A stretch of 56,114 nucleotides of DNA from Pseudomonadota bacterium (GTDB lineage: Bacteria > Pseudomonadota > Gammaproteobacteria > Burkholderiales > Casimicrobiaceae): the NCBI GenBank assembly GCA_018241785.1, contig JAFEDF010000182.1, positions 1-56,114 on the forward strand, given 5' to 3'. The translations under genes and the position numbers were made by a program. Positions 19,959 through 31,028 of the stretch are shown in pieces; position 1 is the stretch's first letter; each line of letters opens with the position of its first letter. The notes beneath the pieces were generated by a model that worked only from the letters and a program-made list of their open reading frames with translations, searched no databases and was not told where the DNA came from.

Positions 19959-22068
19959 GCGCCGCGTCGATGCGGGGCGTTTGCTGCGGCGTGTCCGCGG
20001 GCGTCCATGCGAGGCGCGCGCGCGCGCGAAGGTCGATCGCGCCGCGCGCAGGTGTCGCCGGCTTCGCCGCAGCCTCGACGCGCGGGGGCCAGGTCTCGTC
20101 GGTGAGGCACCGGCGCACTGCGGAAGTCAGGAAGCGCGACGGCTGCGCGTAGACGTGCCGGTCGCCCGACATCGCCTGCTGGCGAACGTAGTAGCGCTGC
20201 GGAAGCACCAGCGTCAGGTGATCGCGCGCGCGCGTCATCGCGACGTAGAGCAGCCGCCGTTCCTCGTCGATCTCCTCGGCGCGCCCGGTCGCCATGTCGG
20301 AGGGGATGCAGCCGTCGACGCACGAGAGGACCTGCACGACCTTCCACTCCTGCCCTTTCGCCGAATGGATCGTCGAGAGCGTCAGCCAGTCCTCGTCGAG
20401 GAGCGGCGGGCCGGCCCGCGCCGACGTCGCCGCCGGGGGATCGAGCGTCAGCTCGGCGAGAAAGCGCTCGCGGCTCGGGTAGGTGGCGGCGACGCGGCGC
20501 AGTTGCGCGAGGTCGGGCTCGCGAAGCGGCGCGTCGTCGTAGCGCTCGGCGAGGCGCGGCGCGTACCAGTCGAGCAGCAGGTCCATCTCGCCCGGCCACG
20601 GGCTGTCCTGCCGGTGCAGCGCGAGATAGACGCGAAGGAGCTCCGGCCACGCCTGCGAAGCCGCGGCAGGGATGGTGAAGCCGCGCATCGTCGCCGCGGT
20701 GTCGGAGGCCGCGTCGAGCGCATCGAGCCAGCGCGTCGCCGTCGCGGGTCCGACCCCGGGCATCAGGCGAAGCGCCCGGAATCCGGCGATGCGTGCGCGC
20801 GGGTTCTCGATCCAGCGCAGCGCCGAGAGCAGGTCCTTCACGTGCGAGGCCTCGAGAAAGCGCAGCCCGCCGTACTTCACGAACGGCACGTCCCTGCGCG
20901 CGAGCTCGAGCTCGAGCATCGCGCTGTGGGCGGACGTGCGGAAGAGCACCGACTGGCGGCGAAGGTCGACGCCGAGCTCGCGGTGGCGCAGCACCTCGTC
21001 GGCGACGAATCGCGCCTGTGCCGCCTCGTCGGCGACCGTGACGAAGCGCGGGCGCTCGCCGTCGCCTCGCGCCGAAGCGAGCGTCTTCGCGTATCCCTCG
21101 CCGGCGGCGGCGATCAGCGCGTTCGCGGCGTCGAGGATCGGTGCCGTCGAGCGGTAGTTGCGCTCGAGCGCGATCACCTCGGCGGGCGGGTCGTACTGGC
21201 TCGGGAAATCGAGGATGTTGCGCACCGTCGCTGCGCGAAAGCTGTAGATCGCCTGCGCGTCGTCGCCGACCACCGTCACGCCGCGGCCGTCGGGCTTCAG
21301 CGCCCGCAGGATCGCCGCCTGCAGGCGGTTGGTGTCCTGGTACTCGTCGACCAGCACGCAGTCGAAGCGCGCACCGATCTCCGCCGCGAGATCGCCCTCC
21401 TCCATCGCCATCGCCCAGTAGAGCAGGAGGTCATCGAAGTCGAGGACCTGCTGTGCCTGCTTCGCCTCGACATATCCGGCAAAGAGCCGCGTCAGCATCC
21501 CGGCGTGCGCGGCGCACCACGGGAAGGCGTCGCGCAGCACTTCGCGAAGCGACGCCTGCGCGTTCACGCTGCGCGAGTAGATTGCGAGCGACGTGGCTGC
21601 CCCCGGAAAGCGCGATTGGCCGGCGTCGCGCCCGTTCGCGAGGAGGTCGTGGCGGACGAGCGCCATCAGGTCCTCGGCGTCGCCACGGTCGTGGATCGTG
21701 AAGTTCGCGGCGAGCCCGATCCGCTCGGCATACTCGCGCAGGATGCGCGCACCGACGGCGTGGAAGGTGCCCGACCACGGAAAGGTCAGCGGCGCGTCGC
21801 CGCCCTGCCGCCCGAGCGCTGCTGCGAGCGCGGAACCCGCGCGCCTTTCGAGCTCGGCGGCCGCACGGCGGCTGAACGTGATGAGCAGCATGCGCTCGGG
21901 CTTCGCACCTCCGCGGACGAGCTCGGCGACGCGATGCGCGAGCGTCGCCGTCTTGCCGGTGCCGGCCCCGGCGATGATCAGGAGCGGACCGCCGCCGTCC
22001 TCGCCGGAGCCGTGACGGGCTGCGCGAAGCTGGGTTTCGTTGAGGGCGAGCGGTTCGCTGCGGCTCAT
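19939..22068 (-). CDS. UvrD/Rep-family superfamily 1 DNA helicase
   Basis: A 709-residue 3'-5' helicase of the UvrD/PcrA/Rep family. Motifs in order: Q-motif region (LNETQLRAARH), Walker A IIAGAGTGKT (31-40), motif II VDEYQDTNRLQ, motif III GDDAQAIYSFR, motif IV LERNYRS, motif V STIHSAKGQEWKVV and motif VI YVAMTRARDHL. The length is similar to UvrD, but the chain is not close enough by eye to call a specific orthologue. ATG 22068 begins just before the Q-motif. The 124-base gap to the upstream methyltransferase shows no clear promoter. Confidence 0.9.
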   Translation of the reverse strand: MSRSEPLALNETQLRAARHGSGEDGGGPLLIIAGAGTGKTATLAHRVAELVRGGAKPERMLLITFSRRAAAELERRAGSALAAALGRQGGDAPLTFPWSGTFHAVGARILREYAERIGLAANFTIHDRGDAEDLMALVRHDLLANGRDAGQSRFPGAATSLAIYSRSVNAQASLREVLRDAFPWCAAHAGMLTRLFAGYVEAKQAQQVLDFDDLLLYWAMAMEEGDLAAEIGARFDCVLVDEYQDTNRLQAAILRALKPDGRGVTVVGDDAQAIYSFRAATVRNILDFPSQYDPPAEVIALERNYRSTAPILDAANALIAAAGEGYAKTLASARGDGERPRFVTVADEAAQARFVADEVLRHRELGVDLRRQSVLFRTSAHSAMLELELARRDVPFVKYGGLRFLEASHVKDLLSALRWIENPRARIAGFRALRLMPGVGPATATRWLDALDAASDTAATMRGFTIPAAASQAWPELLRVYLALHRQDSPWPGEMDLLLDWYAPRLAERYDDAPLREPDLAQLRRVAATYPSRERFLAELTLDPPAATSARAGPPLLDEDWLTLSTIHSAKGQEWKVVQVLSCVDGCIPSDMATGRAEEIDEERRLLYVAMTRARDHLTLVLPQRYYVRQQAMSGDRHVYAQPSRFLTSAVRRCLTDETWPPRVEAAAKPATPARGAIDLRARARLAWTPADTPQQTPRIDAALSREAD

Positions 22069-22192
22069 CGGTGGGCAGGAGGCGGCGTGCCGGTCCGCAC
22101 GGACGCTCCGCGAATCGAACGATCGTTCACGAGCATAGCACGCACGCTGCCCCCGCGGGGCGATCAGGCGAGGCGCATCGCGGCGACCCCGA

Positions 22193-22822
22193 TCACGCGG
22201 GACGCCTTGCGACGACGTCGAGGAGCGCCGACATGCCGTGGTGCGCGCGACCTTCGCGGATCTCGGCATCGTAGCTCTCGAGCACGAGCAGGTCCCAGCC
22301 GCGGAAACGCTCCTCGACCCACTCGCGCGTGTACATGTTCTCGCGCCAGGGCGGTCCGCCGGTCGCGTAATCGACCTGCTCGGGGCGATAGCCTTCGAGG
22401 AGGAACACTCCTCCCGGCTTCACCGCGCTTCGCATCCGCTCGAACATCGCGTCGCGGCGCTCGGGCGCCAGGAACTGGATGAAGATCGCGGCGAGCGCGT
22501 CGTAGCGGACGGCGTCCCACGCCCACGACTCCATGTCGGCGAGCCTGAGGTCGACGCTGACGCCGCGCCGCGCGGCAAGCGCGCGCGCCTTGGCAACGCC
22601 GTTGGCGGCGAAATCGAAAGCGGTGACGGCAAAACCCTGCTCGGCGAGCCAGACGCTGTTGCGTCCCTCGCCGTCGGCGACGCAGAGCACGCTGCCCCCG
22701 CGAGGAATGACCGGCGCGTGCCGGCGCAGGAATTCGTTCGGTGCTTCGCCGAGCAGGTAGTCGTCGCCGGCGTAGCGGTTGTTCCAGGTCTCGCGCGGGT
22801 GGTCGAATTCGGGCATGGTCAT
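22193..22822 (-). CDS. Class I SAM-dependent methyltransferase (TehB/thiopurine-methyltransferase-like)
   Basis: A 209-residue protein with the N-terminus WNNRYAGDDYLLGEAPNEFL, a pattern of small TehB/TPMT-like methyltransferases. SAM-binding motif I appears as VLCVADGEGRNSVWLAEQG, followed by the acidic strand end FDFAANG and a later KPGGVFLLEGYRPEQ. The substrate is unknown; relatives handle tellurite, selenium or other soft nucleophiles. The ATG at 22822 overlaps the putA stop (ATGA), so it is translated together with putA. A second ATG lies at 22816. Confidence 0.83.
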   Translation of the reverse strand: MTMPEFDHPRETWNNRYAGDDYLLGEAPNEFLRRHAPVIPRGGSVLCVADGEGRNSVWLAEQGFAVTAFDFAANGVAKARALAARRGVSVDLRLADMESWAWDAVRYDALAAIFIQFLAPERRDAMFERMRSAVKPGGVFLLEGYRPEQVDYATGGPPWRENMYTREWVEERFRGWDLLVLESYDAEIREGRAHHGMSALLDVVARRPA

Positions 22823-25800
22823 CCAATCGTCATCAGGGTCGCGTTGCCGCCCGCGGCAGCGGTGTTGATCGACAGCGAGCGCTCGACCATCAGCCGCGCG
22901 AGCGAATAGGCGTCAGCCGAGCGTACGCCGGTCCCGGCATACTGAGCGGCGACGATTGCACCTTCGCGCGCGGCGAGGCGGTGGCTCCACGCGCCGCAGA
23001 ATGCGGGTGAGCCCTGCACCAGTGCGGCGTCGAGGCCCTGGGCATCCGGGTCCGCAACGAGCACTTCGCCGCCGAGCTCGCGTGGCAGCGAGCCGGCGAG
23101 CGCCGCCGCATCGTCGCCTTGCGGCCACAGCGCCTTCGCGCCCGCGGCAAGCGCGAAGGCAAGCTGGAGCAACAGGTCACCGGTGTGCTCAGCCGCACAG
23201 AGCACGATAGCGCGCGGCTTCAGGCTGTAGACGTTGCGCTCTCCGGTGGGTCCGGCGAGCTCGACTTCGCCGAGCCGGGGGCGGGAGCGGACGAGCACGG
23301 CACACACGTCGGCGAGCGCGGGGTCGCGTGTCCACTCGCGCAGGCGCGCGAGGCGCGCGGCGCGCTCGTCGCTGGGGTCGCCGCTGCCGCCGGCAACGAG
23401 TCCCGGTGGGGGCGCAACGGCGCCGGCGATGCGGTCGAGATAGAGCGGGCCTCCTGCCTTGGGGCCGGTCCCCGAGAGCCCTTCGCCGCCGAACGGCTGC
23501 GCGCCGACGACGGCGCCGATCATGTTGCGGTTGACGTAGAGGTTGCCCGCGCGCACGCGCGCGGTGGCGAAGTCGATCGTCTCGTCGATGCGGCTTTCGA
23601 TGCCGAACGTCAGCCCGTAGCCGGTGGCGTTGATCGCCTCGACGAGCTCGCCGAGATCCTCGCGCCGGTAGCGCACGACGTGCAGGACCGGGCCGAACAC
23701 CTCGCGCTCGAGCTCGCCGATGCGGTCGATCTCGATCAGCGCCGGCGCGAAAAAGACGCCGCCGGAGACATCCGGCACGCGTCGCTCCGGCTGGAATACC
23801 AGGTGGCCTGCCCGGCGCATCGCGTCGACGTGCAGGTCGAGACGTTCCTTCGCCTCGACGTCGATCACCGGGCCCACGTCGGTCTCGAACCGGCCCGGAT
23901 CGCCGACGACGAGCTCGCGCATCACCCCCTGCAGCATGGCGATCGTGCGTCCGGCGATCTCGTCCTGCAGGCAGAGGACGCGCAGCGCCGAACAGCGCTG
24001 CCCCGCACTGTCGAACGCCGACGCAGCCGCATCGATGACCGCCTGCTCGGCGAGCGCCGACGAATCGACGATCATCGCGTTCTGGCCACCGGTCTCGGCG
24101 ACGAGCACCGGCGCGCGCCCGTCGTCGTCGACACGCCCCGCAAGGCTTTGCTCGAGCGCGCGTGCGACGTCGTTCGACCCGGTGAAGAGGACTCCGTGCA
24201 CGCGGGGGTCCGCGACGAGCGCCGCTCCGACCGTCTCGCCCCGCCCGGGCACGAACTGCAGCGCATCGGGCGGCACGCCTGCCGCGTGCAGGAGCCGCAC
24301 GCATTCGGCGGCGATCAGAGGCGTCTGCTCGGCGGGCTTGGCGATCACGGCGTTGCCGGCAACGAGCGCCGCGGCGACCTGGCCGATGAAGATCGACGCC
24401 GGGAAGTTCCACGGGCTGATGCAGACCACGACCCCGACGCCGTCGACCTCGTTCGGCGCGCGCGGCCCACCTTCGGTCAGTGCCATTGAGCTGCCTTCGC
24501 CCAGCGGAGCGCACCGGCGCCGGCGGGCTTCGGTCGCGTAATAGCGCATGAAGTCAACCGCCTCGCGAAGCTCGCCGACAGCGTTCGCCCAGGTCTTGCC
24601 GGCCTCGTGCACGACGAGCGGGAGGAGCCGCTCGTACCCGGCCTCGATGCGCGCCGCAGCGTCGTCGAGGGCCTTCGCGCGCACGGCGACGGGCGTCGCC
24701 TGCCAGCGGGCAAAGCCCGCGGCTGCCCCTGCCAGCGCGTCGTCGACATCGCGCATCGACGCCTCGAAGACGCGCCCGACTTCGCGGCGTCGATTGGCCG
24801 GGTCGGTGGCGCGAAGCCCCTCGCCTGCCGTGCGCTCGACGCCGTTCACGATCGGTGCCGCGTGCCAGCGCACATCGTCGCGCATCGCGCAGGCGAGGCG
24901 CGCGAGCTCGCGCTCGTCGGAGAGATCGACTCCGCGCGAATTCAGGCGTTCGGTCCCGAAGAGGTCGCGCGGGAGCGCAATGCGCGGGTGCGAAGCGCCA
25001 AGCGTGCCCGACACCGATGCGCTGCGCTCGACCTCGGTCACGGGGTCGGCGACGAGTTCGTCGAGCGGCACCGACGGATCGGCGATGCGGTGCACGAACG
25101 ACGTGTTGGCCCCGTTCTCGAGCAGTCGCCGCACGAGATAGGCGAGGAGCGTTTCGTGCGTGCCGACCGGCGCGTAGATGCGGCAAGGCCGCGCGAGCCC
25201 GCCGGCCGCCTTCGGCGCCACCACCTGCTCGTAAAGCGGCTCGCCCATGCCGTGCAGGCACTGGAATTCGTACTGCCCGGCGTAGAAGCTCGGCCCCGCC
25301 ATCGCGTGGACGGCAGCGAGCGTGTGGGCGTTGTGCGTGGCGAACTGCGGATAGATCTCGGCCGGTGCGGCGAGGAGCTTGCGCGCGCAGGCGAGGTAGG
25401 CAACGTCCGTGTGGAGCTTGCGCGTGTAGACGGGATAGTCGGGCATGCCGTCGACCTGGGCGCGCTTGATCTCGCTGTCCCAGTACGCCCCCTTGACGAG
25501 ACGCAGCATCACGCGACGGCGGCTTCGCCGCGCGAGGTCGATCACGAGGTCGATCACGAAAGGACAGCGCTTCTGGTAGGCCTGGACGACGAAGCCGATG
25601 CCGTTCCATCCCGAAAGCGCGGGCTCGAACACGAGCCGCTCGAGAAGATCGAGCGAGACCTCGAGACGATCGGCCTCTTCGGCGTCGATGTTGACCCCGA
25701 TGTCGGCGCCGCGCGCGAGAAGTGCGAGTTGCAGCAGACGCGGGTAGAGCTCGTCCATGACGCGCCCGCGCTGCGAGCGCGCGTAGCGCGGGTGCAGCGC

Positions 25801-26562
25801 CGAGAGCTTGATCGAGATCCCGGCGCCGTCGTAGATGCCCCGCCCCTGCGATGCGCGTCCGATCGCCTCGATCGCCCGGTGGTAGGCCGCGTGGTAGCGC
25901 AAGGCGTCGACCTCCGTCAGCGCTGCTTCGCCGAGCATGTCGTACGAATGCCGGAAACCCTGCTCCTCGCGCCGGGCCGCATTGCGCAACGCCTCGTCGA
26001 TCGATTCGCCGACGACGAACTGCTCGCCCATCAGGCGCATCGCGAGGTCGACTCCGCGCCTGACGATGGGCTCGCCGCTGCGGACGAGCAGGCGCGAGAG
26101 CGCGCTCGCGAGGCCGCGCTCGGTGTGCGTGGCGACGAGCTTGCCGGTGACGACGAGCCCCCAGGTTGCGGCGTTGACGAACAGCGACCGGCTCTGCCCG
26201 AGATGGGGCTCCCAGTCGGCGGGTCCGATCTTGTCGCGGATCAGCGCATCGCGGGTCGCACGGTCGGGAATGCGCAGGAGCGCTTCCGCGAGGCACATCA
26301 GCGCGACACCCTCCTGCGACGACAGCGCGAATTCCTGCAGCAGCCCCTGCACCAGCCCTTCGCGGCCGCCCGCGGGCCCGCGCTCGCGCAGCGCCTGCGC
26401 GAGCGAGCGTGCGAGCGCGTGCGCGTCGCCGGCCTCGGCGGGCGTCAGGCGCGCGCCGTCGACGAGATCGCGAACGCACTCGGACTCGGGTTTCCGGTAC
26501 GCGTGACGCATCGCGTCGCGCAGCGAACCCGCGGAATTGACAGAAATGTGCGCTGCGTTCAT
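22819..26562 (-). CDS. putA: Bifunctional proline dehydrogenase / L-glutamate gamma-semialdehyde dehydrogenase PutA
   Basis: A 1247-residue flavoenzyme oxidising proline to glutamate. After an N-terminal helical arm, the FAD barrel shows IGVNIDAEEADRLE, RLVKGAYWDSEIKRAQ and ATHNAHTL. The aldehyde dehydrogenase domain shows SPWNFPASIF, AETGGQNAM and the catalytic Cys in SAGQRCSALR. A C-terminal domain of about 200 residues follows, as in the long (type B-like) PutAs. The N-terminal ribbon-helix-helix DNA-binding domain of E. coli PutA is absent, so this copy should not autoregulate. The start is ATG 26562. It is divergent from the efflux operon. Confidence 0.95.
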   Translation of the reverse strand: MNAAHISVNSAGSLRDAMRHAYRKPESECVRDLVDGARLTPAEAGDAHALARSLAQALRERGPAGGREGLVQGLLQEFALSSQEGVALMCLAEALLRIPDRATRDALIRDKIGPADWEPHLGQSRSLFVNAATWGLVVTGKLVATHTERGLASALSRLLVRSGEPIVRRGVDLAMRLMGEQFVVGESIDEALRNAARREEQGFRHSYDMLGEAALTEVDALRYHAAYHRAIEAIGRASQGRGIYDGAGISIKLSALHPRYARSQRGRVMDELYPRLLQLALLARGADIGVNIDAEEADRLEVSLDLLERLVFEPALSGWNGIGFVVQAYQKRCPFVIDLVIDLARRSRRRVMLRLVKGAYWDSEIKRAQVDGMPDYPVYTRKLHTDVAYLACARKLLAAPAEIYPQFATHNAHTLAAVHAMAGPSFYAGQYEFQCLHGMGEPLYEQVVAPKAAGGLARPCRIYAPVGTHETLLAYLVRRLLENGANTSFVHRIADPSVPLDELVADPVTEVERSASVSGTLGASHPRIALPRDLFGTERLNSRGVDLSDERELARLACAMRDDVRWHAAPIVNGVERTAGEGLRATDPANRRREVGRVFEASMRDVDDALAGAAAGFARWQATPVAVRAKALDDAAARIEAGYERLLPLVVHEAGKTWANAVGELREAVDFMRYYATEARRRRCAPLGEGSSMALTEGGPRAPNEVDGVGVVVCISPWNFPASIFIGQVAAALVAGNAVIAKPAEQTPLIAAECVRLLHAAGVPPDALQFVPGRGETVGAALVADPRVHGVLFTGSNDVARALEQSLAGRVDDDGRAPVLVAETGGQNAMIVDSSALAEQAVIDAAASAFDSAGQRCSALRVLCLQDEIAGRTIAMLQGVMRELVVGDPGRFETDVGPVIDVEAKERLDLHVDAMRRAGHLVFQPERRVPDVSGGVFFAPALIEIDRIGELEREVFGPVLHVVRYRREDLGELVEAINATGYGLTFGIESRIDETIDFATARVRAGNLYVNRNMIGAVVGAQPFGGEGLSGTGPKAGGPLYLDRIAGAVAPPPGLVAGGSGDPSDERAARLARLREWTRDPALADVCAVLVRSRPRLGEVELAGPTGERNVYSLKPRAIVLCAAEHTGDLLLQLAFALAAGAKALWPQGDDAAALAGSLPRELGGEVLVADPDAQGLDAALVQGSPAFCGAWSHRLAAREGAIVAAQYAGTGVRSADAYSLARLMVERSLSINTAAAGGNATLMTIG

Positions 26563-26646
26563 CCTCGCCCCTCGCCCGGGCCGCGCGACGCCGCGGCCAC
26601 CCGTCCCGACCGGGCACCCGTCGCACCCGATCTCCGCGAGTATTCC

Positions 26647-27834
26647 ATGCGCGTGTTCGCGCCTACGACCATGTTTGCTTTCGCGTCCGCCATTCGTCTG
26701 ACGGCTCCCCTGCTCGCGGTCACTGCGCTTGCCGCGTGCGGCAAGGCACCCCCCGCGGCGCCGCCGGTGCCGCCTCCCGTCGAAGTGACGGTCGTCACGC
26801 TGGCGCCGGCGACGGTGACGCTCGCGCGCGAACTTCCCGGCCGGACCAGCCCGTCGCTCATTGCCGAGATCAGGCCGCAGGCCAACGGCATCGTCAAGAA
26901 GAGGCTGTTCGACGAAGGAGGCCGCGTCAAGGCCGGCCAGGTGCTCTACCAGCTCGACGACGCGATCCCGCGTGCCAACGACGCGTCGGCGCGTGCCGCG
27001 CTGCTGCGCGCGCAGGCGACGCTCGAGAACGCGAGGCTCACGGCCGCGCGCTCGGCGGAACTGGTCAGGATCGACGCGGTGAGCAGGCAGGACAACGAGG
27101 CGTCGGTGGCTGCGCTGAAGCAGGCCGAGGCCGACCTCGCCTCGGCGAAGGCCAATGTCGAGACGAGTTCCGCGACGCTCGCCTATTCGCGGATCACGTC
27201 GCCGATTTCCGGTCGCATCGGCAGGTCGTCGGTCACCCAGGGTGCGCTCGTCACCGCCAACCAGGCAGCGGCGCTGGCAACGGTCCAGCAGCTCGACCCG
27301 ATGTTCGTCGACGTCACGCAGTCGAGCGCTGAATGGCTCGAGCTGCGCAAGGAACTCGCATCGGGCAGGCTCGAGGCGGCCCGCGACGTCCCGGTGACCT
27401 TGTTCCTCGAGGACGGCAGCCGCTATCCGCAGCCAGGCAAGCTCGATTTCTCCGATGTCACCGTCGATCCCGCCACCGGGAGCTTCCTCGTCCGCATCGT
27501 GGTGCCGAATCCCGACGACGTGCTGCTGCCGGGGATGTACGTGCGCGCCGAGCTCGCCGGTGCGGTCCAGCAGAATGCGATCCTGGTGCCGCAGCAGGGG
27601 GTGGCCCGCGACCCGAAGGGCAACGCCTCGGTGATGGTGGTCGGCGCCGACAGCAAGGCCGAAGTGCGGCCGATCAAGGCTTTTCGCGCCATCGGCGACC
27701 GCTGGCTCGTCGAATCCGGGCTTGCCGCGGGCGACCGCGTGATCGTCGAGGGTCTGCAGAAGATCAGGCCCGGCGTGGCCGTGCACGCGGCCGAAGCGAA
27801 GGCGCAGCCCCCGGCTGCGCCCGCCCCCCGGTAG
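26647..27834 (+). CDS. RND efflux periplasmic adaptor (membrane fusion lipoprotein)
   Basis: A 395-residue AcrA/MexA-type adaptor. The signal peptide ends in the lipobox LAAC (Cys31), predicting an inner-membrane-anchored periplasmic lipoprotein. Lipoyl half-motifs (IRPQANGIVKKRLFDEGGRVKAGQ and ITSPISGRIG) flank a coiled-coil hairpin, and the DPMFVDV and GMYVRAEL segments of the beta-barrel domain follow. The ATG at 26647 is used; 26671 is an alternative with a shorter n-region. It is the first gene of a three-gene efflux operon, 19 bases from the next gene. No local regulator gene is adjacent. Confidence 0.92.
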   Translation: MRVFAPTTMFAFASAIRLTAPLLAVTALAACGKAPPAAPPVPPPVEVTVVTLAPATVTLARELPGRTSPSLIAEIRPQANGIVKKRLFDEGGRVKAGQVLYQLDDAIPRANDASARAALLRAQATLENARLTAARSAELVRIDAVSRQDNEASVAALKQAEADLASAKANVETSSATLAYSRITSPISGRIGRSSVTQGALVTANQAAALATVQQLDPMFVDVTQSSAEWLELRKELASGRLEAARDVPVTLFLEDGSRYPQPGKLDFSDVTVDPATGSFLVRIVVPNPDDVLLPGMYVRAELAGAVQQNAILVPQQGVARDPKGNASVMVVGADSKAEVRPIKAFRAIGDRWLVESGLAAGDRVIVEGLQKIRPGVAVHAAEAKAQPPAAPAPR

Positions 27835-27852
27835 CCAGGTATCGCAGCGGCC

Positions 27853-30800
27853 ATGGCGCGCTTCTTCATCGACCGCCCGATCTTCGCGTGGGTGATCGCC
27901 ATCATCATCATGCTCGCGGGCGGGATCTCGATCATCCAGCTTCCGATCGCGCGCTATCCGACGATCGCGCCGCCGACCGTCAACATTTCCGCCATCTATC
28001 CCGGCGCGTCGGCGAGGACGGTCGAGGACGCGGTCACCCAGGTGATCGAACAGACGATGACGGGGCTCGATGGCCAGATCTACATGTCGTCGACCAGCGA
28101 TTCCAACGGCAGCTCGCAGGTGACGATCACCTTCGCCAACGGCACCGATCCCGACATCGCGCAGGTGCAGGTACAGAACAAGCTGCAGCTCGCCATGCCG
28201 CTGCTGCCGCAGATCGTGCAGCAGCAGGGTGTCAGCGTCAACAAGGCGAGCACGGGCTTCCTGATGGTGCTGGGCTTCGTGTCGACCGACGGGAGCATGT
28301 CGCAGAACGACATCGCCGACTATATCGTCACCAACCTGCAGGATCCGATCAGCCGCACCGCCGGCGTCGGCAGCGTGCAGGTGTTCGGCGCGCGTTACGC
28401 AATGCGGATCTGGCTCGACCCCGACAAGCTCGACACCTACAGGCTCTCGGCGGCCGACGTCATCGCCGCGATCAGGGCCCAGAACCAGGAAGTCGCGGTG
28501 GGCCAGCTCGGTGGTACGCCCGCGGTGGCCGGACAGCAGCTCAACGCCACCATCACCTCGCAGGGACGCCTGACCTCACCCGGGGAGTTCAGGCGGATCG
28601 TCGTGCGCACGCAGCCCGACGGCTCGCTGCTGCGACTGTCCGACGTGGCGCGCGTCGAGATGGGAGCGCAGGACTACAGCGTCATCGCGCGCTACAACGG
28701 CCAGCCGGCGACCGGTGTCGCCGTGTCGCTCGCCACCAATGCCAACGCGCTCGCTACCGCCCAGCGCCTCGACGCGCTGATGAAGCAGCTCCAGCCGACG
28801 TTCCCGCCGAGCCTCAAGGTCATCGTGCCGTTCGATACGACGCCGTTCGTGCGCGCGTCGATCAGGGAGGTCGTGAAGACGCTGGCCGAGGCGATCATCC
28901 TGGTGTTCCTCGTGATGTACCTGTTCCTGCAGAATTTCCGTGCGACGCTGATTCCGACGATCGCGGTGCCGGTGGTGCTGCTCGGCACATTCGGCGTGCT
29001 GGCGGTGCTCGGCTACTCGATCAACATGCTGACGATGTTCGCGATGGTGCTGGCGATCGGCTTGCTCGTTGACGACGCGATCGTCGTCGTCGAGAACGTC
29101 GAGCGGGTGATGAGCGAGGAAGGCCTGACGCCACTCGAGGCGACGCGCAGGTCGATGGACCAGATCACCGGCGCGCTGGTCGGCATCGCGACGGTGCTCG
29201 CGGCGGTGTTCCTTCCGATGGCGTTCCTCGGCGGATCCACCGGCATCATCTACCGGCAGTTCTCCGCGACGATCGTGTCGGCGATGGCGCTGTCGGTCTT
29301 CGTTGCCATCGTGCTGACTCCGGCGTTGTGCGCGACGATGCTGAAGCGCATCGAGAAGGGCCATCACGCGTCCGAACGAGGCTTCTTCGGCTGGTTCAAC
29401 CGAAAGTTCGACAACGGCTGCCTCGGCTACCAGGGCGCCGTGCGCGGCATCGTGACGCGGCGCGGCCGATTCATGCTGATCTTCGTGCTGCTGGCGGCGC
29501 TGATGGTGTGGGCATTCCTGCGGCTGCCCACGGCGTTCCTGCCGGACGAGGACCAGGGCATCCTGTTCGCCCAGGTTCAGGCGCCGGTGGGCGCGACGCA
29601 GGAGCGCACGCTCAAGGTCATGCATACGCTCGAGCAGCACTTCATGAACGACGAGAAGGGGGCCGTCGATTCGGTGTTCGCCGTGCAGGGATTCAGCTTC
29701 GCCGGGCTTGGCCAGAACACCGGCGTCGCGTTCGTGAGCCTCAAGGACTGGTCGCAGCGTGAAAGCGCGGACCTCGGGGTGAAGGCGATCGCGCGGCGCG
29801 CAATGATCGCCTTCAGCAGCATCAAGGATGCCTTCGTGTTCGCGTTCGCGCCACCGGCCGTGCCCGAGCTCGGCATCGCCGGGGGCTTCAACTTCTACCT
29901 GACCGACAACTCGGGACGCGGCCACGAAGCGCTGACCCAGGCGCGCAACCAGTTCCTCGCCGCGGCAGCGAAGGATCGGCTGCTCGCGAACGTGCGCCCG
30001 AACGGCCAGGAGGACACACCGCAATTGCGCGTCGACGTCGACACCGCGAAGGCCGGCGCGCTCGGACTGTCGATGGGCGACGTCAACTCCGTGCTGTCGG
30101 TGGCCTGGGGCGGCCAGTACATCGACGACTTCCTCGACCGCGGCCGCGTCAAGCGGGTGATCGTGCAGGCCGATGCAAGGTACCGGATGCTTCCTGGCGA
30201 CTTCGATCGCTGGACGGTGCGCAACGGCGCCGGCGACATGGTGCCGTTCCGGGCGTTCGCGACGACGCACTGGGCGTACGGCTCGCCGAGGCTCGAGCGC
30301 TACAACGGCATCCCGGCGATGAACATCAACGGCGAGGCGGCGCCGGGCGTGAGCTCGGGCCAGGCGATGGCCGAGGTCGAGAAGCTCGTGGGTGAGCTGC
30401 CGCAGGGTTTCGGCATCGAGTGGACCGGCACCTCGTATCAGGAACGCCAGGCCGGCGCACAGACGCCGTTGCTCTACACGCTTTCGGTTCTCGTCGTGTT
30501 CCTCTGCCTCGCGGCGCTCTACGAGAGCTGGAGCATCCCGACGGCGGTGCTCCTCGTCGTCCCGCTCGGCATTCTCGGAACCTCGCTCGCGGCGATGCTT
30601 CGGGGGCTCGATCGCGACGTGTACTTCCAGGTTGCGATGCTCACCACGGTCGGCCTGTCGAGCAAGAACGCAATCCTCATCATCGAGTTCGCGAAGGCGA
30701 ACCTCGAGCACGGGATGGAGCTGATCGAAGCGACCCTTGCCGCCGTGCGCGACCGCCTGCGCCCGATCCTGATGACATCGCTCGCCTTCGGACTGGGCGT

Positions 30801-31023
30801 GCTGCCTCTCGCGATCTCCAAGGGCGCAGGGTCGGGAGCCCAGCACGCGATCGGAACCGGCGTGCTCGGCGGGATGATCTTCGGCACCTTCCTCGGGATC
30901 TACTTCATCCCCCTGTTCTTCGTCGTCATCGAGGCGATCTTCATTCACCGCCCGTCTCGCGCCGCGCCCGATCCGGCCGCCGCCGCATCCCCCGGCAGCG
31001 CGCGTTCCGACGGGGAGGGCTGA
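27853..31023 (+). CDS. RND multidrug efflux pump, HAE-1 (AcrB/MexB) type
   Basis: A 1056-residue inner-membrane proton antiporter with 12 predicted transmembrane segments and two large periplasmic loops. The N-terminus [14 protein letters not shown] and [17 protein letters not shown] are typical of the HAE-1 family. The proton-relay aspartates occur in TM4 ([15 protein letters not shown]), and the TM10 lysine region is present. The sequence resembles AcrB along its whole length, so hydrophobic drug or bile-salt-like substrates are expected; specificity cannot be read. It lies between adaptor and outer-membrane factor genes and so forms a complete pump. Confidence 0.95.
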   Translation: MARFFIDRPIFAWVIAIIIMLAGGISIIQLPIARYPTIAPPTVNISAIYPGASARTVEDAVTQVIEQTMTGLDGQIYMSSTSDSNGSSQVTITFANGTDPDIAQVQVQNKLQLAMPLLPQIVQQQGVSVNKASTGFLMVLGFVSTDGSMSQNDIADYIVTNLQDPISRTAGVGSVQVFGARYAMRIWLDPDKLDTYRLSAADVIAAIRAQNQEVAVGQLGGTPAVAGQQLNATITSQGRLTSPGEFRRIVVRTQPDGSLLRLSDVARVEMGAQDYSVIARYNGQPATGVAVSLATNANALATAQRLDALMKQLQPTFPPSLKVIVPFDTTPFVRASIREVVKTLAEAIILVFLVMYLFLQNFRATLIPTIAVPVVLLGTFGVLAVLGYSINMLTMFAMVLAIGLLVDDAIVVVENVERVMSEEGLTPLEATRRSMDQITGALVGIATVLAAVFLPMAFLGGSTGIIYRQFSATIVSAMALSVFVAIVLTPALCATMLKRIEKGHHASERGFFGWFNRKFDNGCLGYQGAVRGIVTRRGRFMLIFVLLAALMVWAFLRLPTAFLPDEDQGILFAQVQAPVGATQERTLKVMHTLEQHFMNDEKGAVDSVFAVQGFSFAGLGQNTGVAFVSLKDWSQRESADLGVKAIARRAMIAFSSIKDAFVFAFAPPAVPELGIAGGFNFYLTDNSGRGHEALTQARNQFLAAAAKDRLLANVRPNGQEDTPQLRVDVDTAKAGALGLSMGDVNSVLSVAWGGQYIDDFLDRGRVKRVIVQADARYRMLPGDFDRWTVRNGAGDMVPFRAFATTHWAYGSPRLERYNGIPAMNINGEAAPGVSSGQAMAEVEKLVGELPQGFGIEWTGTSYQERQAGAQTPLLYTLSVLVVFLCLAALYESWSIPTAVLLVVPLGILGTSLAAMLRGLDRDVYFQVAMLTTVGLSSKNAILIIEFAKANLEHGMELIEATLAAVRDRLRPILMTSLAFGLGVLPLAISKGAGSGAQHAIGTGVLGGMIFGTFLGIYFIPLFFVVIEAIFIHRPSRAAPDPAAAASPGSARSDGEG

Positions 31024-31028
31024 CGGCG

